Below are positions 55,732 to 64,000 of a stretch of 64,000 nucleotides of DNA, one piece after another. Source of the stretch: Pararhodobacter oceanensis (lineage in GTDB: Bacteria > Pseudomonadota > Alphaproteobacteria > Rhodobacterales > Rhodobacteraceae). A program made the translations under genes and the position numbers. The stretch is taken from NCBI RefSeq assembly GCF_003076755.1, contig NZ_QDKM01000002.1, positions 186,001 through 250,000 of the forward strand. The letters run 5' to 3'. The notes beneath the pieces are model-generated. The model did not search any database, was not told where the DNA came from, and saw nothing but the letters and a program-made list of their open reading frames with translations. Every line of letters starts with the position of its first letter. Within the stretch, counting starts at the first letter, position 1.

Positions 55732-55791
55732 AGGGGGCCAGCCCCCTCTGGCCTGCGGCCATTCACCCCCGGAGTATTTCCGGCAAGATGA
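55732..55791 (+). repeat. Two-hairpin intergenic element, copy 3
   Basis: AGGGGGC, loop CA, GCCCCCT, then GGCCTGCGGCC and the tail CACCCCCGGAGTATTTCC. Located in the divergent fabG-fabF region, 40 nt upstream of the fabG start, hence inside a 5' leader and not a gene end. Confidence 0.6.
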
Positions 55792-55940
55792 TGCGGGCGC
55801 AGGTCTGGTGACGGTCTCATTGCGGTTGTAGCAAGCGAAAACCACTTGCGCCAGATATCGCTCGAAGCGGGCGGGTCGGGCTTTTCCCGCGCGGAAACAA
55901 TGTGTATCACGCTGGCGAAGCCTTAGTCGGAGGAATGCAG

Positions 55941-57203
55941 ATGCGCCGAGTCGTGGTCACGGGTCTTGGAATGGTGACGCCGCTTGCTTGCGGTGTCGAG
56001 GAAACATGGAAGCGCCTGCTGGAAGGCCAGTCGGGGGCAGGGCCGATCACACGGTTTGACGCCAGTCATCTGGCGACCACCTATGCCTGCGAAATCCCGC
56101 AGGGCGATGGCAGCGACGGCACGTTTAATCCCGATGACTGGATGGCGGCGAAAGAGCGGCGCAAGGTCGATGACTTTATTCTCTATGGTGTCGCGGCGGC
56201 GCAGCAGGCGGTGGAAGACGCCGGCTGGACGCCCGAGGACGAAGACAGCCGCTTGCGCACCGGCGTGATGATCGGCTCGGGGATCGGCGGGCTGACCTCG
56301 ATTGCCGATACCGCGATTGTGCTCAAGGAGCGCGGGCCAAAGCGGGTGTCGCCGTTCTTTATTCCGGGCGCGTTGATCAATCTGATCTCGGGGCAGGTGA
56401 GCATCCGCTACGGGTTTAAAGGCCCGAACCATGCGGTGGTCACCGCCTGTTCGACCGGCGCCCATGCGATTGGCGACGCGGCGCGGTTGATCCAATGGGG
56501 TGATGCCGATGTGATGGTCGCGGGCGGGGCCGAATCGCCGATCAGCGAGATCGGGATCGCCGGTTTCAACGCCTGTAAAGCGCTCTCGACCAAACGCGGC
56601 GACAATCCCACGGCGGCAAGCCGCCCCTATGACGCGGACCGCGACGGGTTCGTCATGGGCGAGGGCGCGGGCGTGGTGGTGCTGGAAGAATACGAGCATG
56701 CCAAGGCGCGCGGCGCGAAGATTTACTGCGAGATTGTCGGCTACGGGCTGTCGGGCGACGCCTACCATATCACCGCACCGTCGGAGGATGGCGAGGGCGG
56801 CTACCGCGCGATGGACGCGGCGCTGAAACGTGCCGGTTTGGAGCCTGCGGCGGTGGATTATATCAACGCCCATGGCACCTCGACCATGGCCGACACGATT
56901 GAGTTGGGCGCGGTCGAGCGGTTGCTCGGTGATGCGGCAAAGGATGCGACGATGTCCTCGACGAAATCCGCCATTGGCCATTTGCTGGGCGCGGCCGGGG
57001 CGGTTGAGGCGATCTTCTGCGTCTTGGCGATTCGCGACCAAGTGGCGCCGCCGACGATCAACCTTGATAATCCGGCGGTCGAGCCGAAGCTGGATCTGGC
57101 GGCCAATGAAGCGCGGCACCGTAAGATTGACGTGGCGCTGTCGAACTCCTTTGGCTTTGGCGGGACCAATGCCAGCCTCGTGTTGAGGAAGGTCACCGAC
57201 TGA
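55941..57203 (+). CDS. fabF: Beta-ketoacyl-ACP synthase II
   Basis: Condensing enzyme of fatty acid elongation, 420 residues. Catalytic Cys in VTACSTGAHAIGDAARLI, His in INAHGTSTMADTIE and KSAIGHLLGAAGAVEAIF, with the GFGGTNASLVL C-terminus. ATG 55941 was chosen because GGAGG lies 7 nt upstream; ATG 55935 is too close to it. The stop overlaps the mltG start by 1 nt (TGATG), giving a fabF-mltG operon. Confidence 0.97.
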   Translation: MRRVVVTGLGMVTPLACGVEETWKRLLEGQSGAGPITRFDASHLATTYACEIPQGDGSDGTFNPDDWMAAKERRKVDDFILYGVAAAQQAVEDAGWTPEDEDSRLRTGVMIGSGIGGLTSIADTAIVLKERGPKRVSPFFIPGALINLISGQVSIRYGFKGPNHAVVTACSTGAHAIGDAARLIQWGDADVMVAGGAESPISEIGIAGFNACKALSTKRGDNPTAASRPYDADRDGFVMGEGAGVVVLEEYEHAKARGAKIYCEIVGYGLSGDAYHITAPSEDGEGGYRAMDAALKRAGLEPAAVDYINAHGTSTMADTIELGAVERLLGDAAKDATMSSTKSAIGHLLGAAGAVEAIFCVLAIRDQVAPPTINLDNPAVEPKLDLAANEARHRKIDVALSNSFGFGGTNASLVLRKVTD

Positions 57204-58354
57204 TGTGGAAGCATTTCGCGGCAAACGCGCTGACGCTATTGATCGTCGGTCTGATCGTGCTTGCCGGACTGGCGGCGATGGCGCAGCGCAGCTTTGTTGC
57301 GGAGGGGCCGCTGGAGCAGGCGATCTGTCTGCGCATTGACCGCGGCGCCAATCTGCGCGCGGTGACGCGGTCATTGGAAGAGCAGGGCGCGGTGTCGAGC
57401 GGGATGCTGTTCCGCGTCGGCGCGCAATATGACGGGCGCGACAGTCAGTTGCGGTTCGGCTCGTATTTGCTGCCCGCCGAAGCCTCGATGACGCAGATTC
57501 TGGATATCATCACCCAGGGCGGGGCCTCGACCTGCGGCACCGAAGTGTTGCTGCGGGTAGGTGTGACGCGCGCGGAGTATCTGGTGCGGGAGCTGGATCC
57601 GGCGACCAATCGGTTCTCGGAGGTGCTGGAACTGCCCTTGGAGACCGAGGAATTCCCTGAGGAATATCAGGCGCTATCGGTCCTGCCCGACACGCGGTTC
57701 CGCATTGCGATTGCCGAGGGTGCAACCAGTTTTCAGGTGATGAACGCGCTGGAGAATGCCGAGTTTCTGAGCGGCGAGATTGCCGAAATCCCCGCCGAGG
57801 GCACGCTCTCGCCTGACAGTTATGAAGTGCGGCGCGGGGCGGATCGGGAAGAGCTGATCGGCGATATGCAGGCGCGGCAACTGGCGATCCTGACTTCCGC
57901 CTGGGAGACCCGTGCCGAGGGGCTGCCGCTGGCGACGCCCGAGGAGGCGCTGATTCTGGCCTCGATCGTGGAGAAGGAAACCGGCGTTGCCGAGGAGCGG
58001 CGGCTGGTGGCCAGTGTCTTCATCAACCGGTTGAACACGCCGATGCGGCTGCAGACCGACCCGACGGTGATCTACGGGATCACCCGTGGCCGCACGGTGC
58101 TGGGACGCGGGTTGCGGCGCTCGGAGTTGAACGCCGAGACGCCCTATAACACCTACCGCATCGACGGGTTGCCGCCGACGCCGATTGCCAATCCGGGCCG
58201 CGCCAGTATCGAAGCGGTGCTGAACCCCGAAGAAAGCGACTATCTGTTCTTTGTTGCCGATGGCACCGGTGGCCATGCTTTTGCCGAGACTTTGGCCGAG
58301 CATAACGCGAATGTCGCGCTGTGGCGGCGGATCGAGGCGGAGCGGAATCAATAG
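57203..58354 (+). CDS. mltG: Endolytic murein transglycosylase MltG
   Basis: Inner-membrane YceG-like enzyme that cleaves nascent peptidoglycan strands. 383 residues; N-terminal anchor (LTLLIVGLIVLAGLAAMAQR), a LysM-like region, then the YceG domain with ILASIVEKETGVAEERRLVA (catalytic Glu), FINRLNTPMRLQTDPTVIYG and TPYNTYRIDGLPPTPIANPG. Translationally coupled to fabF. The GTA cluster begins just downstream. Confidence 0.95.
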   Translation: MWKHFAANALTLLIVGLIVLAGLAAMAQRSFVAEGPLEQAICLRIDRGANLRAVTRSLEEQGAVSSGMLFRVGAQYDGRDSQLRFGSYLLPAEASMTQILDIITQGGASTCGTEVLLRVGVTRAEYLVRELDPATNRFSEVLELPLETEEFPEEYQALSVLPDTRFRIAIAEGATSFQVMNALENAEFLSGEIAEIPAEGTLSPDSYEVRRGADREELIGDMQARQLAILTSAWETRAEGLPLATPEEALILASIVEKETGVAEERRLVASVFINRLNTPMRLQTDPTVIYGITRGRTVLGRGLRRSELNAETPYNTYRIDGLPPTPIANPGRASIEAVLNPEESDYLFFVADGTGGHAFAETLAEHNANVALWRRIEAERNQ

Positions 58355-58394
58355 GGTTTGAGCCGCTGCCTGTTGCGCGTCAGGGTTGAAAATC

Positions 58395-58423
58395 TTGACT
58401 CAGCGCACGCAATAATGTAGTGA
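58395..58423 (+). promoter_or_regulatory. Candidate promoter of the GTA cluster
   Basis: TTGACT (58395-58400), 17-nt spacer, TAGTGA (58418-58423), about 100 nt upstream of g1. The -35 is good and the -10 is poor, consistent with a promoter needing an activator, as known for GafA control in R. capsulatus; no activator site could be identified. Confidence 0.35.
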
Positions 58424-58521
58424 TTGCGGCAAGCTGGAAGAATTGGGCAAGCGGCACGGGGCAACCTGATGCCGCTTTTCCTTTTCGCGCGCATGGAGCG
58501 GCGAAACAGCGGGCAACACGC

Positions 58522-58866
58522 ATGGATAACAACGATCCCGAGACAGGGGAGACGGCCTCGCACCATCTGGTGGCGCAGGCGGAACGGCAGTTGTTTGCGT
58601 CCGGGGAGGCTTTGGACGCGATTTTGGCAGAGATCAAAGCAGGCAATTTTGGCGCGACCAAGGATCTTTCGGGCGCCATATCCGGCCTGCGCAAAGGGTT
58701 GGAGGCGGTGTTCAGTGAACGCGCAAAGCTGGAAAAATTCGACGGTCAGCACGGACATAGATCCGGAGAGCTGGATCTCGCTGCCGCAGGCGCCGAGGTC
58801 CGACGCCGAATGGCTCGCCTGCGCGCCTCATTCGGTGCAGGAGGCGTTTCTGGCGGGGATGAGTGA
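58522..58866 (+). CDS. GTA g1-like small terminase subunit
   Basis: 114 residues beginning MDNNDPETGETASHHLVAQA, with a helical middle (ALDAILAEIKAGNFGATKDL) and a basic C-terminus (RRRMARLRASFG). Position as the first gene before the large terminase matches R. capsulatus GTA g1, shown to act as small terminase TerS. The ribosome-binding site is weak. It overlaps g2 by 152 nt if g2 starts at GTG 58715. Similarity by eye is modest; position carries much of the weight. Confidence 0.75.
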   Translation: MDNNDPETGETASHHLVAQAERQLFASGEALDAILAEIKAGNFGATKDLSGAISGLRKGLEAVFSERAKLEKFDGQHGHRSGELDLAAAGAEVRRRMARLRASFGAGGVSGGDE

Positions 58867-60148
58867 CGGCGCTTTGCTGGCGCTGCCGTGGTTGTTTGAT
58901 TTTTGGGCGATGCCGCATCAGGTGGCGCCCGCGGGCGATTGGCGCACATGGGTCTGTATGGGCGGGCGCGGCGCGGGCAAGACCCGTGCCGGTGCCGAAT
59001 GGGTGCGCGCGCAGGCCGAGGGGGCGACACCGCGCGACACAGGTGCGGCCTCGCGGATCGCGCTGATCGGCGAGACCTATGATCAGGCGCGCGATGTGAT
59101 GGTGTTTGGCGACAGCGGGATATTGGCCTGCTCGCCACCCGACCGGCGGCCGAAATGGGAGGCGACGCGGCGGCGGCTGGTCTGGCCGAATGGCGCGGTG
59201 GCGCAGTGTTTCTCGGCGCAGGACGCCGAGGCGTTGCGCGGGCCGCAGTTCGATGCTGCTTGGGCGGATGAACTGGCGAAATGGAAGGCGGCGCAGGAGG
59301 TTTGGGATATGCTGCAATTCGCCCTGCGTCTGGGCGAGGCGCCGCGCTGCATTGTCACCACCACCCCGCGCGGGCAGGCAACGCTGAAGGCGCTGCTGGC
59401 GCAGCCCTCGACGCGGGTGACGCAGGCACCGACACAGGCAAATAGGGCGTGGCTGGCGAAGAGTTTCCTCACCGAGATCGAGACCCGCTATGGCGGCACG
59501 CGGCTGGGGCGACAGGAATTGGAGGGCGTGCTGCTCGATGACACCGAAGGCACGCTGTTCCCGCAGGCGCTGATCGAGGCCGCCCGCTGCGAGGCGGTGC
59601 CTGCCTTCGACCGCGTAGTGGTGGCGGTGGATCCGGCGGTGACCGGCCATGCGGGCTCGGATCTCTGCGGTATCGTGGTGGTGGGTGCGGTGACCCGCGG
59701 GCCGGTGGCGGACTGGCGCGCCTATGTGCTCGAGGACGCCAGTATCCGCGCCGCCAGCCCCAGCGATTGGGCGCATGCCGCGATTGCCGCGATGCAGCGG
59801 CATGGGGCGGACCGGTTGGTGGCCGAGGTTAATCAGGGCGGCGATCTGGTGAAAGCCGTGTTGCAGCAGGTCGATCCCTTGGTGCCCTACCGCGCGGTGC
59901 GGGCGGCGCAGGGCAAGGTGCTGCGGGCCGAGCCGGTGGCGGCGCTTTATGAGCAGGGCCGGGTGCGGCATCTGCGCGGGCCGGGCGAGGGGCTTGGCGC
60001 GCTGGAGGCGCAGATGGCGCAGATGACCGCGCAGGGGTATCGCGGCGAGGGCAGCCCCGACCGTGTTGATGCGCTGGTCTGGGCGCTGCATGAGCTGATA
60101 CTGGCGCCGTCGATGGGGCAAAGACGGCCGAGCGTGCGGGTGGTTTGA
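58715..60148 (+). CDS. GTA g2-like terminase large subunit
   Basis: Packaging ATPase-nuclease, 477 residues from GTG 58715. Walker A MGGRGAGKTRAGAEW, Walker B AAWADELAKW and TTTPRG for coupling; the RNase H-like nuclease shows VVVAVDPAVTGHAGSD and LVAEVNQGGD. GTG 58715 was chosen because GGAGG lies 9 nt upstream and the sequence before the next Met (QEAFLAGMSDGALLALPWLF) is family-conserved. The long upstream frame to 58424 is an overlap with g1. Confidence 0.92.
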   Translation: MNAQSWKNSTVSTDIDPESWISLPQAPRSDAEWLACAPHSVQEAFLAGMSDGALLALPWLFDFWAMPHQVAPAGDWRTWVCMGGRGAGKTRAGAEWVRAQAEGATPRDTGAASRIALIGETYDQARDVMVFGDSGILACSPPDRRPKWEATRRRLVWPNGAVAQCFSAQDAEALRGPQFDAAWADELAKWKAAQEVWDMLQFALRLGEAPRCIVTTTPRGQATLKALLAQPSTRVTQAPTQANRAWLAKSFLTEIETRYGGTRLGRQELEGVLLDDTEGTLFPQALIEAARCEAVPAFDRVVVAVDPAVTGHAGSDLCGIVVVGAVTRGPVADWRAYVLEDASIRAASPSDWAHAAIAAMQRHGADRLVAEVNQGGDLVKAVLQQVDPLVPYRAVRAAQGKVLRAEPVAALYEQGRVRHLRGPGEGLGALEAQMAQMTAQGYRGEGSPDRVDALVWALHELILAPSMGQRRPSVRVV

Positions 60149-60660
60149 GAGCCGTGCATTGCCAGACCGCGGGATGGCGGGCCGACCGTGGAGCGGCGCG
60201 GTTTATGGTGGCCAAGCCCGATTGGCACCGAAAAGGGGCGATGAGCTTTGGGAAACGTTACCCTGTGCCGCCCTCGATGAGCCGTGCGTTGCCAGACCGC
60301 GGGGTGGCGATCCGACCGTAGAGCGAGGCAGTTTATGGTGGCAAAATCCGTGCGACAATCAAGCGACGTGCCTTGGGCAACCAAATCGCCAGCCCGGGGG
60401 GCGGTCTGGCGATGCGCGGCGGCTTCGCCTTGAGTCCGCGCGGGAGCAGGGCGGAGGGCGCCACGTGTTAGGAGCTGAGGGTTCAGTAGTCTGGGGATGC
60501 GCGGCGGTTTTGCATTGATGTCGTGCGGAGTGGCGCAGGTGTTGCGGCCTTCTTCCACCCCACCGCACGCTCCCTATCCAGAATCGTAATCCTTCACCGC
60601 GATAACTCCTCTCAAGCCCGAGGCACCGGATTTCACCGGCACCGCGACAAGGAGGCACTC
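60149..60660. repeat. Repeat-filled gap between GTA g2 and g3
   Basis: About 510 bp without a gene. It holds two module B copies (about 60149-60215 and 60278-60340, around GCCAGACCGCGGG.TGGCG), one module A copy (about 60381-60440, CCAAATCGCCAGCCCGGGGG through GCGGCGGCTTCGCCTTGAGT) and a degraded module A at 60496-60527. All are reverse-complement relatives of the ribH-acnA repeats at 47386-47870. A good ribosome-binding site for g3 (AAGGAGG) ends the region. Confidence 0.8.
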
Positions 60661-61869
60661 ATGTTCGATTTCTTTCGCAAACCCGAGGCGGCGCCCGTGA
60701 CCGTCCCCGAGGCCAAAGCCTCGGCAGTCGGGCCGCTCACCGCTGGCGGGGTCGGGCGGATGGCGGCGGTGAAAACCGCCATACAGCCGGTCTGGACCGC
60801 GCGCAACACCGTCTCGCTGACCCGCGCCGGGTTCCAGAACAACCCCGTGGGTTTTCGCGCGGTGCGGCTGATCTCCGAGGCCGCCGCCGCGCTGCCTCTG
60901 GTCCTGCAAAGCCCCGAGCAGCGGTTTGACCAGCACCCGCTTTTGACCCTTTTGCGGCGGCCCAATCCGGCGCAGGGGCGGGCGGAATTCCTGGAAGCGA
61001 TCTATGCGCAACTCCTGCTCTCGGGCAGCGCCTATATCGAGGCGGTGAACGGCGGTGATACCCCGCTGCCCAGCGAGCTGCATGTGCTGCGCGCCGATCG
61101 CATGCGCGTGGTGCCCGGCGCCGATGGCTGGCCCGCGGCCTATGATTATGCGGTCGGCGGGCGCAAGCACCGCTTTGTGATGGGCGAGGGTGCCGCGCCG
61201 ATCTGCCATCTGCGCGCCTATCACCCGCTTGATGATCATTACGGGCTGTCGCCGATCGAACCCGCCGCCGCCGCGCTGGATGTGCATTCGAGCGCCAGCC
61301 GCTGGTCGAAGGCGCTATTGGACAATGCCGCGCGGCCCTCGGGCGCGATTGTGTTTCGCGGCGAGGATGGGCAGGGCGCGATGACCGCCGAGCAATTCAC
61401 CCGCCTGCAGGACGAGATGGAGATGCATCACCAGGGCGCGCGCAACGCCGGACGGCCGATGCTGCTGGAAGGCGGGCTGGACTGGAAGCCGATGGGGTTT
61501 TCCCCCTCGGATATGGAATTCCACAAGACCAAAGAGGCCGCCGCGCGCGAGATTGCGCTGGCGTTCGGGGTGCCGCCGATGCTGCTGGGCATGCCCGGCG
61601 ATGCGACCTATGCCAATTACCAAGAGGCCAATCGCGGGTTTTACCGGCTGACCATCCTGCCCTTGGCGGCAAAGGTGACCGACAGTCTGGCGCATTGGCT
61701 CTCGGCGCATGCGGGCGAGGCGCTGGAGTTGAAACCCGATCTCGATCAACTGCCCGCGCTGGCGATTGAACGTGACCAGCAGTGGCGGCGCGTGGCGGAG
61801 GCAGATTTTCTGAGCGAGGCGGAGAAACGCGCGCTTCTGGGCCTGCCGCCGCGCCCCGAGGGCGCATGA
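60661..61869 (+). CDS. GTA g3-like portal protein (HK97 family)
   Basis: Forms the dodecameric head-tail vertex. 402 residues starting MFDFFRKPEAAPV; typical portal text is NTVSLTRAGFQNNPVGFRAV, NPAQGRAEFLEAIYAQLLLS, GSAYIEAVNG and KTKEAAAREIALAFGVPPML. The internal ORF extension to 60523 is rejected because AAGGAGG lies directly before ATG 60661. The stop overlaps the next gene by 4 nt. Confidence 0.93.
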   Translation: MFDFFRKPEAAPVTVPEAKASAVGPLTAGGVGRMAAVKTAIQPVWTARNTVSLTRAGFQNNPVGFRAVRLISEAAAALPLVLQSPEQRFDQHPLLTLLRRPNPAQGRAEFLEAIYAQLLLSGSAYIEAVNGGDTPLPSELHVLRADRMRVVPGADGWPAAYDYAVGGRKHRFVMGEGAAPICHLRAYHPLDDHYGLSPIEPAAAALDVHSSASRWSKALLDNAARPSGAIVFRGEDGQGAMTAEQFTRLQDEMEMHHQGARNAGRPMLLEGGLDWKPMGFSPSDMEFHKTKEAAAREIALAFGVPPMLLGMPGDATYANYQEANRGFYRLTILPLAAKVTDSLAHWLSAHAGEALELKPDLDQLPALAIERDQQWRRVAEADFLSEAEKRALLGLPPRPEGA

Positions 61870-62111
61870 CAGCGCAGCGGCGCGCGGTCGGCGGGTCGCG
61901 GTTTCTCTATGACAGTTTCGACCTCGCGCAGGCCCGGATCGACGCGCAGGAGCGGCTCGAGAACGAGCGCCGCGCGGGGTTGGAATATCGGTTGAACCGG
62001 ATCGAAGAGGTGCTGGAACGGTTGGAACGGCGGCTGTGGCTGGCGGTCTTCGGGGTCGCCTCGGGGGTGATTATTCACGGCGCGCTGGCGCTGATCGCGG
62101 CGGGGTTTTGA
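61866..62111 (+). CDS. GTA g3.5-like head formation protein
   Basis: 81 residues: a basic/amphipathic helical N-terminal part (FDLAQARIDAQERLENERRA, likely coiled coil) followed by a C-terminal membrane helix (LWLAVFGVASGVIIHGALAL). This matches in size, layout and position the small protein between portal and protease in R. capsulatus GTA (RCAP_rcc01685 family). ATGA overlap with g3. Confidence 0.8.
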   Translation: MTAQRRAVGGSRFLYDSFDLAQARIDAQERLENERRAGLEYRLNRIEEVLERLERRLWLAVFGVASGVIIHGALALIAAGF

Positions 62112-62155
62112 GGCCGGTGATGATTGTGAAAGCGTGGTTGAGAGCTTTTCTACCC

Positions 62156-62230
62156 GTCCGTGCCCTTGGCACGGACAGCCCCCGACCGCCCCCATGGGCG
62201 GGGGCTCCCCCCCGCCCGCGGTCGGGGGCT
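62156..62230 (+). repeat. Double hairpin between GTA g3.5 and g4
   Basis: Hairpin 1: GTCCGTGCC (62156-62164), loop CTT, GGCACGGAC (62168-62176). Hairpin 2: AGCCCCCGACCGC (62177-62189) and GCGGTCGGGGGCT (62218-62230), a perfect 13-bp stem with a 28-nt G/C-rich loop that has its own inner dyad. The two stems are contiguous. There is no T-tract. It could act as an attenuator or processing site in the head operon. Confidence 0.8.
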
Positions 62231-62273
62231 GACAGCACTATTCGATGCGGCGCATGGGGATAAGGGAGCGGGA

Positions 62274-62819
62274 ATGACGGTTTTGCACACTACAGAGTTG
62301 GAAATCAAACGCAGCCAGCCGGGCAAAATCCGCGCAGAGGGGGCGGTGATCAGCGGCTATGCCTCGCTCTTCGGGGTCAAAGATCGCGGCGGTGATATCG
62401 TGATGCCGGGCGCCTACGCCGCCAGTCTCGAGCGGTTGCGCGCGCAGGGGGGCCGCGTGCGGATGCTGTGGCAGCACAATCAAGGCGAGCCCATCGGCGT
62501 CTGGGACGAGGTCGTGGAAGACGCGCATGGGTTGCGGGTCTCGGGGCGGCTGCTGGCGGATGTCGCCAAGGGCCGCGAGGCGGCGGCCTTGATGGCGGCG
62601 GGTGCGGTGGACGGGCTGTCGATCGGCTACCGCACGATCAAGGCCGAAAACCTGCCCGGCGGCGGGCGCAAGTTGCTCGAATTGGACCTTTGGGAAGTGT
62701 CCTTGGTGACCTTCCCGATGCTCGGCGCGGCGCGGGTGAACACCAAACAGGACATCGGCGGGAGGATCACCTGCCTCGCGCAGGGGCTGGACGCGGCGAC
62801 GCAAGCGCTGCGCGGCTAA
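62274..62819 (+). CDS. GTA g4-like prohead protease (HK97 family)
   Basis: Serine protease (U35/HK97 prohead type) that matures the capsid, 181 residues. GYASLFGVKDRGGDIVMPGA is the N-terminal signature, MLWQHNQGEPIGVWDEV has the catalytic His, and GLSIGYRT the Ser; the conserved LWEVSLVTFPML follows. ATG 62274 is supported by AGGGAG. Followed 185 nt later by the capsid gene it processes. Confidence 0.92.
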   Translation: MTVLHTTELEIKRSQPGKIRAEGAVISGYASLFGVKDRGGDIVMPGAYAASLERLRAQGGRVRMLWQHNQGEPIGVWDEVVEDAHGLRVSGRLLADVAKGREAAALMAAGAVDGLSIGYRTIKAENLPGGGRKLLELDLWEVSLVTFPMLGAARVNTKQDIGGRITCLAQGLDAATQALRG

Positions 62820-63004
62820 GACCTGCCGCGATGGAGTTGACGGGCGAATTTCCGCATCGGGGGCGGGCTTTGCGCGGCAAAGGCCAACGCCCCAAGGGGT
62901 GAGTTCAATGCCAAATGGCATGCCTCGGCGCGAGTTGGGCCAGCGGTGACGGCGGCGCCAAGGGCGCAGTGACCGGACGATGATAAGAGAGAAAGGACGC
63001 AGAT

Positions 63005-64000
63005 ATGAGCAGCGAAATTCCCGGCTTCGGGCCGGATCAAGGGGCCGCGCGCGGGGTCAATGCAGCGCCCGCTACCCCACCTGCCACCGCGCCTGCCGTT
63101 GGGGCGGCGCCCGAGGCCGCGCATCTCAAACAAGCGATGGATGGATTTGTCCATGAAATCAAATCCTTCCGCGCAGACGTCATCGGCAATTTGAAACAAC
63201 AAGACGAGCGACTGACCATGATGGACCGTAAATTCACCACCAAGAGCAGCCGCCCGCTGCTGGCTCAGGGCGATGCGGGCGAGGGGCTGCACCTCAAGGC
63301 GTTTGACGCCTATCTGCGCAGCGGCGATGACGACGCGCTGCGTGGCATCATGCTGGAAGGCAAGGGCATGACCACGACGGTGAATAGCGAGGGCGGCTAT
63401 CTGGTAGATCCGCAAACTTCCGAGCGGATTCAAGGCGTTCTGTATGCCGCGGCCTCGGTGCGCGCGATTGCCAGCGTGGTGCAGGTCGAGGCGGGCTCGT
63501 TTGATGTGCTGGTTGATCACGGCGATGTCGGCTCGGGCTGGGCCACAGAGAGCACGGCGGTAACCGAGACCGGCACCGGTGCGATTGACCGGATTTCGAT
63601 CCGGCTGCATGAGCTTTCGGCGATGCCCAAAGCCAGCCAGCGGTTGCTGGAAGACAGTGCCTTTGACGTCGAGGGCTGGCTGGCCGAACGGATCGCGCAG
63701 AAATTCGCCCGCGCCGAGGCGGCGGCGTTTATCTCGGGCGATGGGGCTGACAAGCCGCGCGGCATTCTCGACCATGAAATCCTGCCCGAGGGCAGCGAGG
63801 TCTGGGGCCAGCTTGGCTATGTGGCGACCGGCACCGCGGGGGATTTCGACGCGGTCAATCCGGCGGATGCGGTGGTCGATCTGGTCTATGCGCTCGACGC
63901 CGGCTACCGTGCTAATGCGGGTTTTGTGATGAATTCGAAAACCGCCGGTGCGGTGCGCAAGATGAAGGACGGCGACGGGCGGTTTCTGTGGTCGGACGGG
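63005..64000 (+). CDS. GTA g5-like major capsid protein (HK97 fold), 3' end outside window
   Basis: The open frame from ATG 63005 runs to the window edge (332 codons, no stop). The first ~110 residues form an Ala/Pro-rich and helical scaffold/delta domain (HLKQAMDGFVHEIKSFRADV) that g4 would remove. The capsid domain starts near KGMTTTVNSEGGYLVDPQTS, with VLVDHGDVGSGWATESTA and SGDGADKPRGIL typical of HK97 gp5-like proteins. RBS AAAGGA precedes. Incomplete only because the window ends. Confidence 0.93.
   Translation, partial: MSSEIPGFGPDQGAARGVNAAPATPPATAPAVGAAPEAAHLKQAMDGFVHEIKSFRADVIGNLKQQDERLTMMDRKFTTKSSRPLLAQGDAGEGLHLKAFDAYLRSGDDDALRGIMLEGKGMTTTVNSEGGYLVDPQTSERIQGVLYAAASVRAIASVVQVEAGSFDVLVDHGDVGSGWATESTAVTETGTGAIDRISIRLHELSAMPKASQRLLEDSAFDVEGWLAERIAQKFARAEAAAFISGDGADKPRGILDHEILPEGSEVWGQLGYVATGTAGDFDAVNPADAVVDLVYALDAGYRANAGFVMNSKTAGAVRKMKDGDGRFLWSDG

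Noticed and set aside
58522-64000. Intact prophage
   Set aside because: Gene order g1-g5, the g3.5 protein and the lack of integrase, attachment sites or lysogeny genes at the left edge fit a gene transfer agent better.

Overview
The window is about 64 kb of GC-rich alphaproteobacterial chromosome, most likely from the Rhodobacteraceae (Rhodobacter/Roseobacter lineage). The support is a polyol ABC-transporter and mannitol-dehydrogenase operon of the Rhodobacter smo/mtl type, a selenophosphate synthase fused to an NDH-2-like oxidoreductase, an FMN-riboswitch-controlled ribH2, and a Rhodobacter capsulatus-type gene transfer agent (GTA) head cluster next to fabF and mltG. Genes are dense, with many 1-8 nt stop/start overlaps. 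Long antisense ORFs are frequent because of the GC content and were treated as shadows.

Layout. 1-3.9 kb: end of a threonine/serine dehydratase, a DUF167 protein, two uncharacterised proteins and metG. 4-7.4 kb: two secreted proteins, one with PPC-like repeats and one trypsin-like protease with four Cys-rich repeats. 7.5-9.9 kb: the selD fusion and a tRNA-Met. 9.9-27.6 kb: one co-directional minus-strand block. In transcription order it is a HAD phosphatase, a SorC-type regulator, a four-gene polyol ABC transporter, mannitol 2-dehydrogenase, fructokinase, then glgP-glgB-glgC-glgA-pgm. Polyol uptake and oxidation to fructose-6-phosphate is therefore physically joined to glycogen synthesis and breakdown. 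28-33 kb: a PilZ-like/HlyD-like membrane protein, a UDP-glucose dehydrogenase and a second, active-site-less dehydrogenase paralogue. 33-37.8 kb: DUF2239, a GIY-YIG-like protein, an enolase-superfamily enzyme, lepA and a REP-associated transposase with inverted repeats. 37.9-42.6 kb: an AI-2E transporter-family protein, DUF1638 and the cytochrome c maturation operon ccmABCDG. 43-46.5 kb: yajC-secD-secF and an Mth938-like protein. 46.6-52.2 kb: FMN riboswitch-ribH, a tandem/dispersed repeat region, acnA and a DUF1223 protein. 52.2-58.4 kb: two LpxL-type acyltransferases, acpP, fabG, fabF and mltG. 58.5-64 kb: GTA genes g1, g2, g3, g3.5, g4 and the start of g5, cut by the window end.

The most unusual element is the 28.1-32.9 kb cluster. 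An intact Ugd is followed by a full-length paralogue that has lost the catalytic Cys, the NAD-binding Gly/Asp signatures and the UDP-sugar loop. Both lie downstream of an Alg44-like protein whose PilZ-like region lacks the usual c-di-GMP motifs, and no glycosyltransferase is nearby. Other points for a second look are a repeat-filled 0.5-kb gap inside the GTA head operon that shares modules with the ribH-acnA gap, three copies of a two-hairpin intergenic element, a REP transposase that seems to lack its catalytic Tyr, and the polyol-to-glycogen block without a sorbitol dehydrogenase.
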